Shown here in pieces: positions 53,106 to 64,000 of a DNA stretch of 64,000 nt. Under the pieces are notes generated by a model, which made no database searches, was not told the DNA's origin, and worked only from the letters and a program-made list of their open reading frames with translations. Each line of letters starts with the position of its first letter. The stretch's first letter is position 1. The translations under genes were made by a program, and so were the position numbers. The stretch is from NCBI GenBank assembly GCA_965201115.1, contig OZ241745.1, forward strand, positions 3,348,001 to 3,412,000, written 5' to 3'. This stretch comes from JANQOH01 sp965201115. Lineage in GTDB: Bacteria > Pseudomonadota > Alphaproteobacteria > UBA7887.

Positions 53106-55180
53106 CCGCGCGGCGAGCGTTCCGGCGCCCACGGCCGCGCGCCGCGGGCGCCGCGGACGTGCGTGATCTCCGCGCGCCCGCCGCCGCGGAAGCGGATGGC
53201 GTGCGCGCCATCGCGCCGGAGGTTGCGCCGGTCGATAACCTGCGCCGCGCCGCAATCGCGCGCCGGCGCCGCGCTGACAACGATGTCGGCGAACGCGCAA
53301 TCCTCGGCCAGTGCGCGCGCGTCGCGAACCAGCGCCGCGCGCGGCCCGTCCGGCGGCGCGTAGATGCAACCCAGGCTGTCGCACGCCCCGTACTCGGCGG
53401 GCCACGGCGCCGCCGAAGCCGCGCCCGCGCGGCGCAGCCAGTTGCGCGCGTCGAAACCGCGCGCGCCCGGCGGCGACAGCGCCAACCCGCCCGACGGCGG
53501 GCGCACGGCGAACAGCCGCCCGTCGTCGCTCACAAGAATGTCGGGCCCGCGCGCGGCCGCGGCGATGAGAACGCCCGCCGCGATCCCGCCGAGGCCCCAA
53601 AACCGGACGGGCTTTCGCCAAATGGCGAGCCACAGCCCGCCGAGAACCGCCGCGGCGAGCGCGGCGGGCGGCGCCGACGGAACGAGCGCCACCGCGCCCG
53701 GCAGGTCCGCCCCCGCCCGCGCCGCGGCGATAACGACGCGAATCCCCTGCCCCATCAGCTCCAGGGCGGGCGCCTCGAGGCCGAACGGCATCGCCAGCAG
53801 CGCGGCCAGCCCGCACGGCATGATCCACAACGCCGTGACCGGAACGGCGACGAGATTGGCGGCCAGCCCGAAGAGCGCGACCCGGTTGAAGTGGTACGCC
53901 GCGAACGGCGCCGTCGCCAGGCTCGCGATGAGAGTCGTGGCGGCGACGCCGCCGACGTAGACGAGCGGACGCCAAACCTGCCGCGGCGGAGGCGCAGCCC
54001 GTCGCAGGCGCGCGGCGCGCATCGCCTCGTATGCCGCAACCAGCGCCGTCACGGCCGCGAACGACATCTGGAAACTCGGGCCGGCGAGACTCTCGGGGTT
54101 CAGTGCGAGAATCGCCAGCGCCGCCCACGCGACAGGCCGGAGGGTAAGCGGCTCGCGATCGAGCATCACCGCGCCGAGAACGAACGCCGCCATGATCCAT
54201 GCCCGCCGCGTCGGAACGGTCGCCCCTGTCAGCAGGAGATAGGCGAACGCCGCGGCAAGCGCCGCCGCGGCGGCCCACTTCTTGATCGGATAGCGCAGCG
54301 CGAGCGGCGGCGCGCAGGCGAGCATGAAACGCAGGACGGTGAAAACGATGCCCGCGACCAGCGCCATATGCAGTCCGGAGATCGCCAGCAGATGCGCCAG
54401 CCCCGCGTCGCGAAGCGCCGCCCATATCGACTCGTCGATGCCCCCGCGCAGTCCCGTGATCAGCGCCGACGCCACGTGGGCGCGCTGTTGCGCCTCGGCG
54501 TCGTCGGGACGGCCCTCGGTCATCGCCGCCGCGATGCGTTCGGAGATGGCGAGGCGAAGCGCGGCCAGGCTCTCCCGCCAGCCGCCCGACGCCGCGGCGC
54601 CGCCTTCGGGCGGGGCGACCGCGTATCCCACCGCGCCGATGCGCTGGAAGAACAGCGCGCGGGCGAAATCGTATGCGCCGGGCGCCGTCGGCCCCGGCGG
54701 CGGCAGGAGAATGGCGAGCACGGAGATGGGCCGGCCCGGCGGCGGCGGCGCGCCGGTGCGAATGTTGAGGCGAACCCGCTCGGGCGCCGCTTCGGGCGCG
54801 ATCCGCTCGATGTCCTCGACCGCGATAACCGCGCGGTAGCCCGCCGTGCGCGGCTCGACGGCGAGAACCGTGCCGCGAATCGTGGCCGGCCCGTGCTCCG
54901 CGGCGAGAATCGGCGCGGCGACCGAGGCTGTGCGCAAGCCCGCGGCCGCCGCCCCCGCGGCGGCGATGGCGACGGCGAGCAGGGGAATCGCGACGGCATG
55001 GTTGCGGCGCGCCAGGCGCGCGGCGGCCGCCGCGGACGCGGCCAGCCCCGGCGCCGCCCAGAGCGGCGGCTCGAACGGCAACGCGAAATAGAACGCGACG
55101 CCCGCGCCGAATCCCACCGGAACCCACAACAGCCAGCGCGGCCGTTCCCCGGCGAGCGCGCGAATCGTCAGGCCGGCCAA
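53099..55180 (-). CDS. comEC: ComEC/Rec2-family DNA-uptake channel
   Basis: This 693-residue inner-membrane protein has an N-terminal DUF4131 region with two hydrophobic segments and an OB-like part (RGTVLAVEPRTAGY), a competence domain with the hallmark GLAHLLAISGLHMALVAG, PTRRAWIMAAF and ESLAGPSFQMSFAAV, and multiple membrane spans. The C-terminal region is short and lacks the metallo-beta-lactamase HxHxDH motif, as in many alphaproteobacterial members. It lies between lexA and gltX, its usual place in related genomes, and is divergent from gltX. Confidence 0.92.
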   Translation of the reverse strand: MAGLTIRALAGERPRWLLWVPVGFGAGVAFYFALPFEPPLWAAPGLAASAAAAARLARRNHAVAIPLLAVAIAAAGAAAAGLRTASVAAPILAAEHGPATIRGTVLAVEPRTAGYRAVIAVEDIERIAPEAAPERVRLNIRTGAPPPPGRPISVLAILLPPPGPTAPGAYDFARALFFQRIGAVGYAVAPPEGGAAASGGWRESLAALRLAISERIAAAMTEGRPDDAEAQQRAHVASALITGLRGGIDESIWAALRDAGLAHLLAISGLHMALVAGIVFTVLRFMLACAPPLALRYPIKKWAAAAALAAAFAYLLLTGATVPTRRAWIMAAFVLGAVMLDREPLTLRPVAWAALAILALNPESLAGPSFQMSFAAVTALVAAYEAMRAARLRRAAPPPRQVWRPLVYVGGVAATTLIASLATAPFAAYHFNRVALFGLAANLVAVPVTALWIMPCGLAALLAMPFGLEAPALELMGQGIRVVIAAARAGADLPGAVALVPSAPPAALAAAVLGGLWLAIWRKPVRFWGLGGIAAGVLIAAAARGPDILVSDDGRLFAVRPPSGGLALSPPGARGFDARNWLRRAGAASAAPWPAEYGACDSLGCIYAPPDGPRAALVRDARALAEDCAFADIVVSAAPARDCGAAQVIDRRNLRRDGAHAIRFRGGGRAEITHVRGARGARPWAPERSPRGQ

Positions 55181-55275
55181 GGCGCGCTCCTCTCGTATCC
55201 GCCGCCGTTCGCGCGGCGCGCGCCGCTTCGATACATTGGCGCCCGCGGCCCGACCGCCCGAACGAAGGATAGCGC

Positions 55276-56712
55276 ATGAGCGTCGTGACGCGGTTCGCGC
55301 CCTCGCCGACGGGGTATCTGCACTTGGGCGGCGCCCGGACGGCGCTGTTCAACTGGCTGTATGCGCGCGGACGCGGCGGGCGGTTCCGGCTTCGCATAGA
55401 GGATACCGACCGCGCGCGCTCGACCGAATCGGCGGTAGAGGCGATCTTCGACGCGCTCTCGTGGCTCGGCCTGGATTGGGACGGCGAGCCGGTGCGGCAG
55501 TCGGCCAACGCCGCGCGCCACGCGGATGTCGCGCGCGGCCTGCTCGCGGCGGGCAAGGCCTATCGCTGCTATTGCGCGCCCGAGGAACTGGCGGCCATGC
55601 GCGCGCGGGCCCGCGCCGCGGGCAGCGCGCGGCTGTACGACGGGACATGGCGCGACCGCGACCCGGCGGACGCGCCGCCCGGCGTCGACCCCGTCGTCCG
55701 CCTCAAGGCGCCGCTGGAAGGCGAAACCGCAATCGACGACGCCGTCCAGGGCCGCGTGACCGTCGCCCACGAACAACTCGACGACATGATCCTGCTGCGC
55801 GCCGATGGCGCGCCCACCTACATGCTTTCCGTCGTCGTGGACGATTACGACATGGGCGTTACGCACGTTATCCGCGGCGACGACCACTTCACCAACGCGT
55901 TCCGCCAGGCCCGACTCTACGCCGCCCTGGGTTGGAACCCCCCGGTGTACGCGCATGTACCGCTCATCCACGGCGCCGATGGCGGGAAATTGTCGAAACG
56001 CCACGGCGCGGTCGGCGTCGAGGCGTGGCGCGGCGAGGGAATCCTCCCGGCGGCCATGCGCAACGCCTTGCTGCGCCTGGGCTGGAGCCACGGCGACGAC
56101 GAGGTCGTTTCGACCGAAGACGCCATCCGCTGGTTCGATTTGGGCAACGTGGGCCGTGCGCCGGCGCGCTTCGACGGCGCCAAATTGGTTGCGCTCAACG
56201 GCGTCCATATCCGCAACGAAAGCGCCGCCGCGCTGGTCGAGGCGATCGCCGGGCCGCTGTCGCGCGCGGTGGGGCGCCCGCTCGACGCGGCGGACAAGCG
56301 GCGCCTCGAGGCGGCCATGCCGGGGCTCAAGCCGCGCGCCGCCACGCTCGTCGAACTCGCGAGCAACGCGCGCTTTTACGTCGATGCGCCGCCGCTGCCG
56401 GCGACGGCCAGGGCGCGCAAACTGCTGACCGCGGAGGCCCGCCGCCGCCTCGCCGCGGTCGCGGAGCGGCTCGCCGCCGTCGAGCCGTGGAGTGCGGAAA
56501 CCGTCGAGACCTGTCTGCGCGCTTTCGCCGAAGCGGAAGGCCTGAAATTCGGCGCGGTCGCGCAACCCCTGCGCGCCGCCCTCACCGGCTCCGCGGTCTC
56601 GCCGGGCATTTTCGAGGTCGCCGCGATACTGGGGCGGGAGGCCGCGCTGGAGCGCCTCGCGCCCGCCGCCCTTGCCGCCGCGGCGGGCGAGGCAGCATCG
56701 GAGAATACATGA
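55276..56712 (+). CDS. gltX: Glutamyl-tRNA synthetase
   Basis: This 478-residue class I synthetase charges tRNA with glutamate. The HIGH-like motif is in APSPTGYLHLGGARTALFNW and the KMSKS-like motif is KLSKRHGAVGV; VIRGDDHFTNAFRQ is also conserved. Alphaproteobacteria often have two GltX forms, and this may be the one that also charges tRNA-Gln. It reads away from comEC and toward gltA. Confidence 0.95.
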   Translation: MSVVTRFAPSPTGYLHLGGARTALFNWLYARGRGGRFRLRIEDTDRARSTESAVEAIFDALSWLGLDWDGEPVRQSANAARHADVARGLLAAGKAYRCYCAPEELAAMRARARAAGSARLYDGTWRDRDPADAPPGVDPVVRLKAPLEGETAIDDAVQGRVTVAHEQLDDMILLRADGAPTYMLSVVVDDYDMGVTHVIRGDDHFTNAFRQARLYAALGWNPPVYAHVPLIHGADGGKLSKRHGAVGVEAWRGEGILPAAMRNALLRLGWSHGDDEVVSTEDAIRWFDLGNVGRAPARFDGAKLVALNGVHIRNESAAALVEAIAGPLSRAVGRPLDAADKRRLEAAMPGLKPRAATLVELASNARFYVDAPPLPATARARKLLTAEARRRLAAVAERLAAVEPWSAETVETCLRAFAEAEGLKFGAVAQPLRAALTGSAVSPGIFEVAAILGREAALERLAPAALAAAAGEAASENT

Positions 56713-56767
56713 AGATATTACCGTAATATATTCATGGAGAAAGCGAAAAGCGTCTTTCCGGGCGGCG

Positions 56768-56796
56768 TTGCCAAGGCGCGCGCAAGCGTTTATGCT
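56768..56796 (+). promoter_or_regulatory. Candidate gltA promoter
   Basis: TTGCCA (56768-56773) and TATGCT (56791-56796) are separated by 17 bases, a good sigma-70 type promoter. The predicted start of RNA is about 35 bases before the gltA ATG. Confidence 0.55.
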
Positions 56797-56837
56797 GCCG
56801 CCATCCGCCATCCGGCGGGCAGCGGAAAGGGTGGGGC

Positions 56838-58166
56838 ATGGCAAGCGACATGGCGGAGAAAGCGGCGTCGAATACTGCGGGGTCGGTCACGCTGATCGAT
56901 AACCGGACGGGCGAACGTTTCGAGGTCCCGGTCATCGCGGGCGCGATGGGGCCGAGCGTGATCGACGTGCGCCGCCTCTACGCCGAAACCGGCATGTTCA
57001 CCTACGACCCCGGCTTCACCTCGACCGGCAGCGCCGAGTCGGCGATCACCTATATCGACGGCGAGGCCGGCGTGCTGCTGCATCGCGGCTACTCGATCGA
57101 GGATCTGGCCGGGAAGAGCGACTTCATGGAGGTCGCCTATCTGCTGCTCTACGGCGAACTGCCCGACCGCGCGCAGAAGGAAGAGTTTTCCTACAACGTC
57201 ACCTACCACACGATGCTGCACGAGCAGCTGACGTATCTGTATCGGGGCTTTCGCCGCGACGCGCACCCGATGGCGGTGCTGATCGGCGTGGTCGGCGCGA
57301 TGAGCGCGTTCTACCACGATTCGCTTGACATAAACGACGCGCGCGAGCGCGAGATCGCTTCCCACCGCCTGGTCGCCAAAATGCCGACCATCGCCGCGAT
57401 GGCCTACAAGTATTCGATCGGCCAGCCCTTCGTATATCCGCGCAACGATCTGTCTTACGCCGAGAATTTCCTGCACATGCTGTTCGCGGTGCCGGCCGAG
57501 ACCTACGACGTCAACCCGGTGCTGGCGCGCGCCATCGACCGCATACTGATCCTGCACGCCGACCATGAGCAGAACGCCTCGACCTCGACCGTGCGGCTGG
57601 CGGGGTCGTCGGGCGCAAACCCGTTCGCCTGCATCGCGGCGGGCGTCGCCTCGCTATGGGGGCCGGCGCATGGCGGCGCCAACGAGGCCGTGGTGCGCAT
57701 GCTCGAGGAAATCGGCTCGGTGGAGCGTATCGGCGCGTTTATCGAGCGCGCGAAAGACAAGGACGACCCCTTCCGCCTGATGGGGTTCGGCCACCGCGTG
57801 TACAAGAACTACGACCCCCGCGCGGCGGTCATGCGCACTTCGGCGCACGAAGTGCTCGCCGAGCTCGGCGTGGAAAACGAGCCATTGCTGAAACTGGCCA
57901 TGGCGCTCGAAAAGATCGCGCTGGAAGACCCCTACTTCGTCGACCGCAAGCTCTTCCCGAACGTCGATTTCTATTCGGGCATCATTCTGCGGGCGATGGG
58001 CATCCCGATGGAACTGTTCACGGTCATTTTCGCCGTGGCCCGCACCGTCGGCTGGGTCGCGCAGTGGAACGAAATGATCGAGGATCCGAGCCAGAAGATC
58101 GGCCGCCCGCGCCAGCTCTATATCGGCCCCGAACGCCGCGATTTCGTGCCCATCGACAAGCGCTGA
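56838..58166 (+). CDS. gltA: Citrate synthase
   Basis: This 442-residue type II (hexameric) citrate synthase condenses acetyl-CoA and oxaloacetate. It has TYIDGEAGVLLHRGYSIEDL, the catalytic His in LHADHEQNASTSTVRLAGSS and WGPAHGGANEAV, and Asp in the NVDFYSG region, plus GFGHRVYKNYDPR. A second Met four codons in is an alternative start. It has its own promoter. The pdh operon in the same window supplies its acetyl-CoA. Confidence 0.96.
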   Translation: MASDMAEKAASNTAGSVTLIDNRTGERFEVPVIAGAMGPSVIDVRRLYAETGMFTYDPGFTSTGSAESAITYIDGEAGVLLHRGYSIEDLAGKSDFMEVAYLLLYGELPDRAQKEEFSYNVTYHTMLHEQLTYLYRGFRRDAHPMAVLIGVVGAMSAFYHDSLDINDAREREIASHRLVAKMPTIAAMAYKYSIGQPFVYPRNDLSYAENFLHMLFAVPAETYDVNPVLARAIDRILILHADHEQNASTSTVRLAGSSGANPFACIAAGVASLWGPAHGGANEAVVRMLEEIGSVERIGAFIERAKDKDDPFRLMGFGHRVYKNYDPRAAVMRTSAHEVLAELGVENEPLLKLAMALEKIALEDPYFVDRKLFPNVDFYSGIILRAMGIPMELFTVIFAVARTVGWVAQWNEMIEDPSQKIGRPRQLYIGPERRDFVPIDKR

Positions 58167-58183
58167 GCCCCTCCCCGCGCGCA

Positions 58184-58371
58184 ACCCCGCCGAAGGCGGG
58201 TCCCGGGACCGCGGGCATCCTGCCCGCACGTTTGTTTCCGCGCGGCGCGGCGTCGGCGGGAGAAGCGCAAGCGGCGCGGCCCCGCCCCACTCTTCGGCAT
58301 CCGCGCCGTGCGGAAACGTGCGGGCAGGACGCCCACGCACCCAGGCAGTCAGCGCCTTCGGCGCGGAGCCT
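58184..58371. repeat. Two inverted copies of the dispersed GC-rich repeat
   Basis: The first copy (58184-58266) has CCCGCC-GAA-GGCGGG, CCCGGGACC and GCGGGCATCCTGCCCGC followed by ACGT, as in the 47-48 kb array. The second (58317-58371) reads in the opposite direction with GTGCGGGCAGGACGCCCACG, CCCAGG and CGCCTTCGGCGCGG. They fill the gap between convergent gltA and ssb and could end both transcripts. Confidence 0.75.
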
Positions 58372-58876
58372 AGAACGGGATATCGTCGTCGAAGTCCGCG
58401 CCGCCTCCGCCGCCGCCGGCGGCGGGTTGCGGGCGCGAATCGCCGCCGCCCTGCGGCGCGGCGCGGTCGTAATCGCCGCCGCCCTCGCCCGCGAAGCCGC
58501 CGCCCCCGCCGTCGCCGTCTTCGCCCCGCGCGTCCAGCATCGTCAACTGGCTGCGGAAGCGCTGGAGCACGACCTCGGTCGTGTAGCGCTCCTGCCCCGA
58601 CTGGTCCGTCCATTTGCGCGTCTGCAACTCGCCCTCGAGATAGACCTGCCGGCCCTTGCGCAGATACTTCTCGCTGACGTCGACCAGCATGTCGTCGAAA
58701 ATCACGACGCGATGCCATTCCGTGCGCTCGCGCTGCTCGTTGGTTTGGCGGTCGTTCCAGCGGCGGCTCGTGGCGACCGACAGGTTCGCCACCCGCCCGC
58801 CATTCTGCAGACTGCGGACCACAGGATCTTGGCCGAGTCTGCCGACCAGTATTACCTTGTTGACGCTGCCGGCCAT
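58370..58876 (-). CDS. ssb: Single-stranded DNA-binding protein
   Basis: This 168-residue protein has the OB fold (VNKVILVGRLGQDPVVRSLQ, RVANLSVATSRRW, RTEWHRVVIF, GRQVYLEGELQTRKW), a Gly-rich flexible tail, and the acidic tip DFDDDIPF that recruits repair and replication proteins. GGGAGGG lies about 9 bases before the ATG. It is divergent from uvrA, a usual arrangement, across a 114-base gap. Confidence 0.96.
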   Translation of the reverse strand: MAGSVNKVILVGRLGQDPVVRSLQNGGRVANLSVATSRRWNDRQTNEQRERTEWHRVVIFDDMLVDVSEKYLRKGRQVYLEGELQTRKWTDQSGQERYTTEVVLQRFRSQLTMLDARGEDGDGGGGGFAGEGGGDYDRAAPQGGGDSRPQPAAGGGGGGADFDDDIPF

Positions 58877-58916
58877 GACGCGATTCCCTCCCCCGCCGGT
58901 TTCGGTGTGGGCGCGG

Positions 58917-58922
58917 AGTATA
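58917..58922 (-). promoter_or_regulatory. Candidate ssb -10 element
   Basis: On the minus strand TATACT lies about 40 bases before the ssb ATG. No good -35 sequence is present at the usual distance. Confidence 0.4.
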
Positions 58923-58970
58923 GCGGCGGCGCGGCGGCCGGGGAACCGCGCGCGGCGCGCCCCTCCGGCC

Positions 58971-58976
58971 TATAAT
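58971..58976 (+). promoter_or_regulatory. uvrA -10 element (TATAAT)
   Basis: A consensus TATAAT lies 14 bases before the uvrA ATG. RNA starting 6-8 bases downstream would have a leader of fewer than 10 bases and no ribosome-binding site. No consensus -35 and no GTTC-N7-GTTC site is seen. Confidence 0.5.
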
Positions 58977-58990
58977 CGCCGCGCCGGACC

Positions 58991-61873
<2,883 letters not shown>

Positions 61874-61921
61874 CCCGGCGAATCCGGGCGCGCCGGCGGT
61901 CCCGGGAGCAAGCGGCCGCGG

Positions 61922-62425
61922 CTACAGCGCCTCGTCGAGCGCGCGGCGCAGTTCGTCGAGCTCGGCGGCGAGCTCCGCCAGCGCCGCGCCGCGCGCGCTC
62001 CGCCCCGGCGGGGGCTTCCCGCGGGCGCCTTGCGCCGCGTCGGCCTGGGGGATTTCGGCGCGCCGCGCCGCCCCCCGCCTCTCCCCGGACGGCGCCGGCG
62101 GCGCGGCGGCGCCCGCGCGGTCCTGCAGAACCTTGGCGCCGCGCTCGCTCAGCAGCTTGCGCACGCCGCGGATCGTGTAGCCGTCCTCGTAGAGCAGGTC
62201 GCGCAGCCCGCGCAGCATGGCCACGTCCGCGGGGCGGTAATAGCGGCGGCGCCCGCCGCGCTTGAGCGGGCGGATCTGCGAGAACTTCGTCTCCCAGAAC
62301 CGCAGGACGTGCTGCGGCACGTCGAGCGTTTCGCTCACCTCGCCGATGGTGCGGAAGGCTTCGGCGGATTTCGGCGGGCGCACCGGCCGCCGCGCCTGCG
62401 GCCCGGCCGTTTGCGGCTCCGCCAC
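61922..62425 (-). CDS. MerR-family transcriptional regulator
   Basis: This 167-residue regulator has a MerR winged helix (FRTIGEVSETLDVPQHVLRF, RRRYYRPADVAMLRGLRDLL, GYTIRGVRKLLSERG), a Pro/Ala-rich linker and a C-terminal coiled coil (ALAELAAELDELRRALDEAL) for dimerisation. No metal-binding Cys is present. It follows ihfA by 3 bases, the normal neighbour in alphaproteobacteria. Its target is unknown. Confidence 0.9.
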   Translation of the reverse strand: MAEPQTAGPQARRPVRPPKSAEAFRTIGEVSETLDVPQHVLRFWETKFSQIRPLKRGGRRRYYRPADVAMLRGLRDLLYEDGYTIRGVRKLLSERGAKVLQDRAGAAAPPAPSGERRGAARRAEIPQADAAQGARGKPPPGRSARGAALAELAAELDELRRALDEAL

Positions 62426-62428
62426 CGA

Positions 62429-62740
62429 TCAGCTCCCGCGCGGGCCGGGGCGCGGCGCGCCGTCGATGCGCTCCTTCATCTTGCGCGAGGCGCGAAAAAC
62501 AACGACGCGCCGGGCGGTTATGGCCGCCTCGACGCCGGTCCGGGGGTTGCGCCCCACGCGCTCGGTCTTGCCGCGCACCGAGAAAATGCCGAACGACGAG
62601 AGCTTGACCGTCTCGCCGCGTTCGAGCGCTTGCGCGACGATCTCCAGAACCGCATCGACCAGCTGCGCCGATTCGTCGCGCGACAAACCGACTTCCCGAT
62701 AGACCGCGTCGCTGAGCGTCGCGCGCGTTGCTGTCGCCAT
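62429..62740 (-). CDS. ihfA: Integration host factor subunit alpha
   Basis: This 103-residue DNA-bending protein of the HU/IHF family has LSDAVYREVGLSRDESAQLV, VKLSSFGIFSVRGKTERVGR and the intercalating-arm sequence NPRTGVEAAITARRVVVFRA. It pairs with IhfB. A strong GGAGGGGGGAG precedes the ATG at 62740, which fixes the start. It lies downstream of plsX with no fabH between. Confidence 0.94.
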   Translation of the reverse strand: MATATRATLSDAVYREVGLSRDESAQLVDAVLEIVAQALERGETVKLSSFGIFSVRGKTERVGRNPRTGVEAAITARRVVVFRASRKMKERIDGAPRPGPRGS

Positions 62741-62826
62741 CTCCCCCCTCCCCGTTGGCGGGCCGTTGTATCCCCGGGAGGAAATTTCGTCAATATCAAA
62801 AAGATGCCGCGCTTTGTCGAAGCAGT

Positions 62827-63891
62827 CTATTGGGTCGCGGCAAGCGTTTCCGCGGCGCCTCGCTCCGCCGCCTCGGGGCGCGCGCGCACGCCGGCCAGCG
62901 CTTCCACGATGCGATCGTTGACCGCCCCGGCGACCATATCGACCGCGACCTCGATGGCGGTCGCGAAGCCCAGCGCGTCGGCGCCGCCGTGGCTCTTGAC
63001 CACCGTGCCGTTGACGCCCAGGAACATGGCCCCGTTGTGGCGGCGCGGATCGGTGCGCTCGCGCAGCGCGCGAAAGGCGTTCTGCGCCAGCGCATAGCCG
63101 AGCCGGCCCCGCCACGAGCCGCGCAGAGCGCGCCGCAGATAGTCGCCGTAGAGCTTGATCGTTCCCTCGGCGGTCTTCAGCGCCACATTGCCCGTAAAGC
63201 CGTCGGTAACGATGACGTCGGTCGCGCCGCGCGACAGGTCGTCGCCCTCGACGAAGCCGCGGAAAACGAAATGGTCCGACGCTTCGCGCAGCGCGGCGGC
63301 GGCCTCGCGCACCTCGTCGCGCCCCTTGAGCTCCTCCATGCCGACATTGAGGATGCCGACGGTGGGCCCGCGCCGCCCGAGCACGGTCTGCGCGAACGCG
63401 GCCCCCATCGCCGCGAAATCCACCAGATTGCCGGCGTCGCACGCAACATTGGCGCCGAGATCGAGAAACACGCTTTCGCCGTTGCGGCTGGGCAGCACGC
63501 CGGCGATGGCCGGGCGGCCGATGCCCGGGAGCGCGCCGAGCACCACTTTCGACATCGCCATCAGCGCGCCGGTGTTGCCGGCCGAAACCACCGCATCGAC
63601 GGCGCCCTCGGCCACCGCGTCGATGGCCAGGCGCATGCTGGAGTCGCGTCCGCGCCGCAGCGCCGCCGAAGGCTTCGCGTCGCCCGACACGACAGAGTCC
63701 GCGTGGCGGACCGTCAGGCGGTCGCGCAACGCCGGGTAGCGGCCGGCGAGCGGCGCCACCCGGTTTTCGTCGCCGAACGCCACGAACGCGACGTCGGGCC
63801 GGCGGCGCGCCGCGATGTTCGCGCCGCGGATGACGATATCGGGGGCGTTGTCCCCTCCCATCGCGTCGAGCGCGATGGCGGCGCCGCTCAT
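62827..63891 (-). CDS. plsX: Phosphate acyltransferase PlsX
   Basis: This 354-residue enzyme makes acyl-phosphate from acyl-ACP for phospholipid synthesis. It has ALDAMGGDNAPDIVIRGA, DAVVSAGNTGALMAMSK, FLDLGANVACDAGNLVDFA, GILNVGMEELKGRDEVREA and TDGFTGNVALKTAEG. The start MSGAAIALDAMGG fits the family. It follows rpmF in the usual order, but the expected next gene, fabH, is missing; ihfA comes 86 bases later. Confidence 0.95.
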   Translation of the reverse strand: MSGAAIALDAMGGDNAPDIVIRGANIAARRRPDVAFVAFGDENRVAPLAGRYPALRDRLTVRHADSVVSGDAKPSAALRRGRDSSMRLAIDAVAEGAVDAVVSAGNTGALMAMSKVVLGALPGIGRPAIAGVLPSRNGESVFLDLGANVACDAGNLVDFAAMGAAFAQTVLGRRGPTVGILNVGMEELKGRDEVREAAAALREASDHFVFRGFVEGDDLSRGATDVIVTDGFTGNVALKTAEGTIKLYGDYLRRALRGSWRGRLGYALAQNAFRALRERTDPRRHNGAMFLGVNGTVVKSHGGADALGFATAIEVAVDMVAGAVNDRIVEALAGVRARPEAAERGAAETLAATQ

Positions 63892-63917
63892 CGCTCCGCG
63901 CGCCCCGGCGCGCGCGC

Positions 63918-64000
63918 CTAGTCGGAAAGCTCCGATTCCGCGATGACCTCGCGGTCGCGGTAACGCCCGCACGCCATGCAGACATGGTGCGGCAGCCGGT
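63918..64000 (-). CDS. rpmF: 50S ribosomal protein L32 (3' end only)
   Basis: The last 26 or so codons read LPHHVCMACGRYRDREVIAE and then SELSD before a TAG stop. This matches the C-terminus of L32 with a CxxC pair, although only one Cys pair of the zinc site falls inside the window. The gene continues past the window edge. rpmF just upstream of plsX is a conserved order. Confidence 0.85.
   Translation of the reverse strand, partial: RLPHHVCMACGRYRDREVIAESELSD

Noticed and set aside
51930..55556. Very long minus-strand open frame (over 1200 codons) crossing moeA, lexA and comEC
   Set aside because: It is a different frame of GC-rich DNA lying over clear genes, gives Arg/Ala/Gly-rich low-complexity protein and has no motif.
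58941..58955. SOS box candidate GAAC in the ssb-uvrA gap
   Set aside because: Only one GAAC half-site is present; the base pattern seven bases later is GGCG and not GAAC or GTTC.

Overview
This is a GC-rich (roughly 70 % by eye) bacterial chromosome segment that I read as an alphaproteobacterium, most like Rhodospirillales or a related uncultivated or host-associated lineage. The evidence is a fused ispDF gene, an aapJQMP amino-acid ABC operon, the run pdhA-pdhB-pdhC-lpd-lipA-ratA, the run trpG-trpD-trpC-moaC-moeA-lexA-comEC-gltX-gltA, the run rpmF-plsX-ihfA-merR, and a GTTC-N7-GTTC type LexA box (seen as GAAC-N7-GAAC) in front of lexA. Gene starts overlap heavily (ATGA, GTGA, TAATG), so most clusters look like translationally coupled operons.

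Layout. 1-453: non-coding, with palindromic repeats and a striking perfect 27-bp inverted repeat. 454-6696: ispDF, the aap transporter and two paralogous small membrane-anchored coiled-coil proteins. 6923-14150: a lipoprotein and parE (minus), then rhlE, a dihydroorotase, an exported protein and glutaryl-CoA dehydrogenase (plus). 14355-18210: an McrBC-type restriction pair whose McrB N-terminal half has a different base composition. 18162-27277: accessory genes: a PIN ribonuclease behind a duplicated-domain protein, a DehI-like protein, an SDR plus acyl-CoA ligase, a CmcJ/NvfI-like oxygenase, a DUF4198-like protein, an exported protein and a three-cupin protein.

27274-41003 is a continuous minus-strand defence-type island. 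In transcription order it holds a frameshifted DUF1016/YhcG nuclease, a broken copy of the 5' end of mod, an AT-richer DUF262 + HEPN pair, a type III-like modification gene, a middle gene ending in a degenerate nucleotidyltransferase domain, a type III-like res helicase-nuclease, and a three-gene set (frameshifted small alpha-helical protein, ParA-like ATPase, second P-loop ATPase) that I cannot match to a named system. The DUF262-HEPN pair lies between two direct copies of the mod 5' end.

41000-64000 is core genome: lipoate and pyruvate dehydrogenase genes, a tandem array of about 190-bp GC-rich repeats upstream of pdhA and trpG, tryptophan and molybdenum-cofactor genes in which trpC and moaC form one reading frame, lexA with its own operator, comEC, gltX, gltA, ssb, uvrA, a MerR regulator, ihfA, plsX and the 3' end of rpmF. 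fabH, usually between plsX and ihfA, is absent here.

The most notable points are the TrpC-MoaC fusion, the unnamed ATPase operon, the DUF262-HEPN cassette framed by mod repeats, palindromic elements inside a coding sequence, and the dispersed and tandem GC-rich repeat family. All functional calls come from reading motifs; no database search was run.
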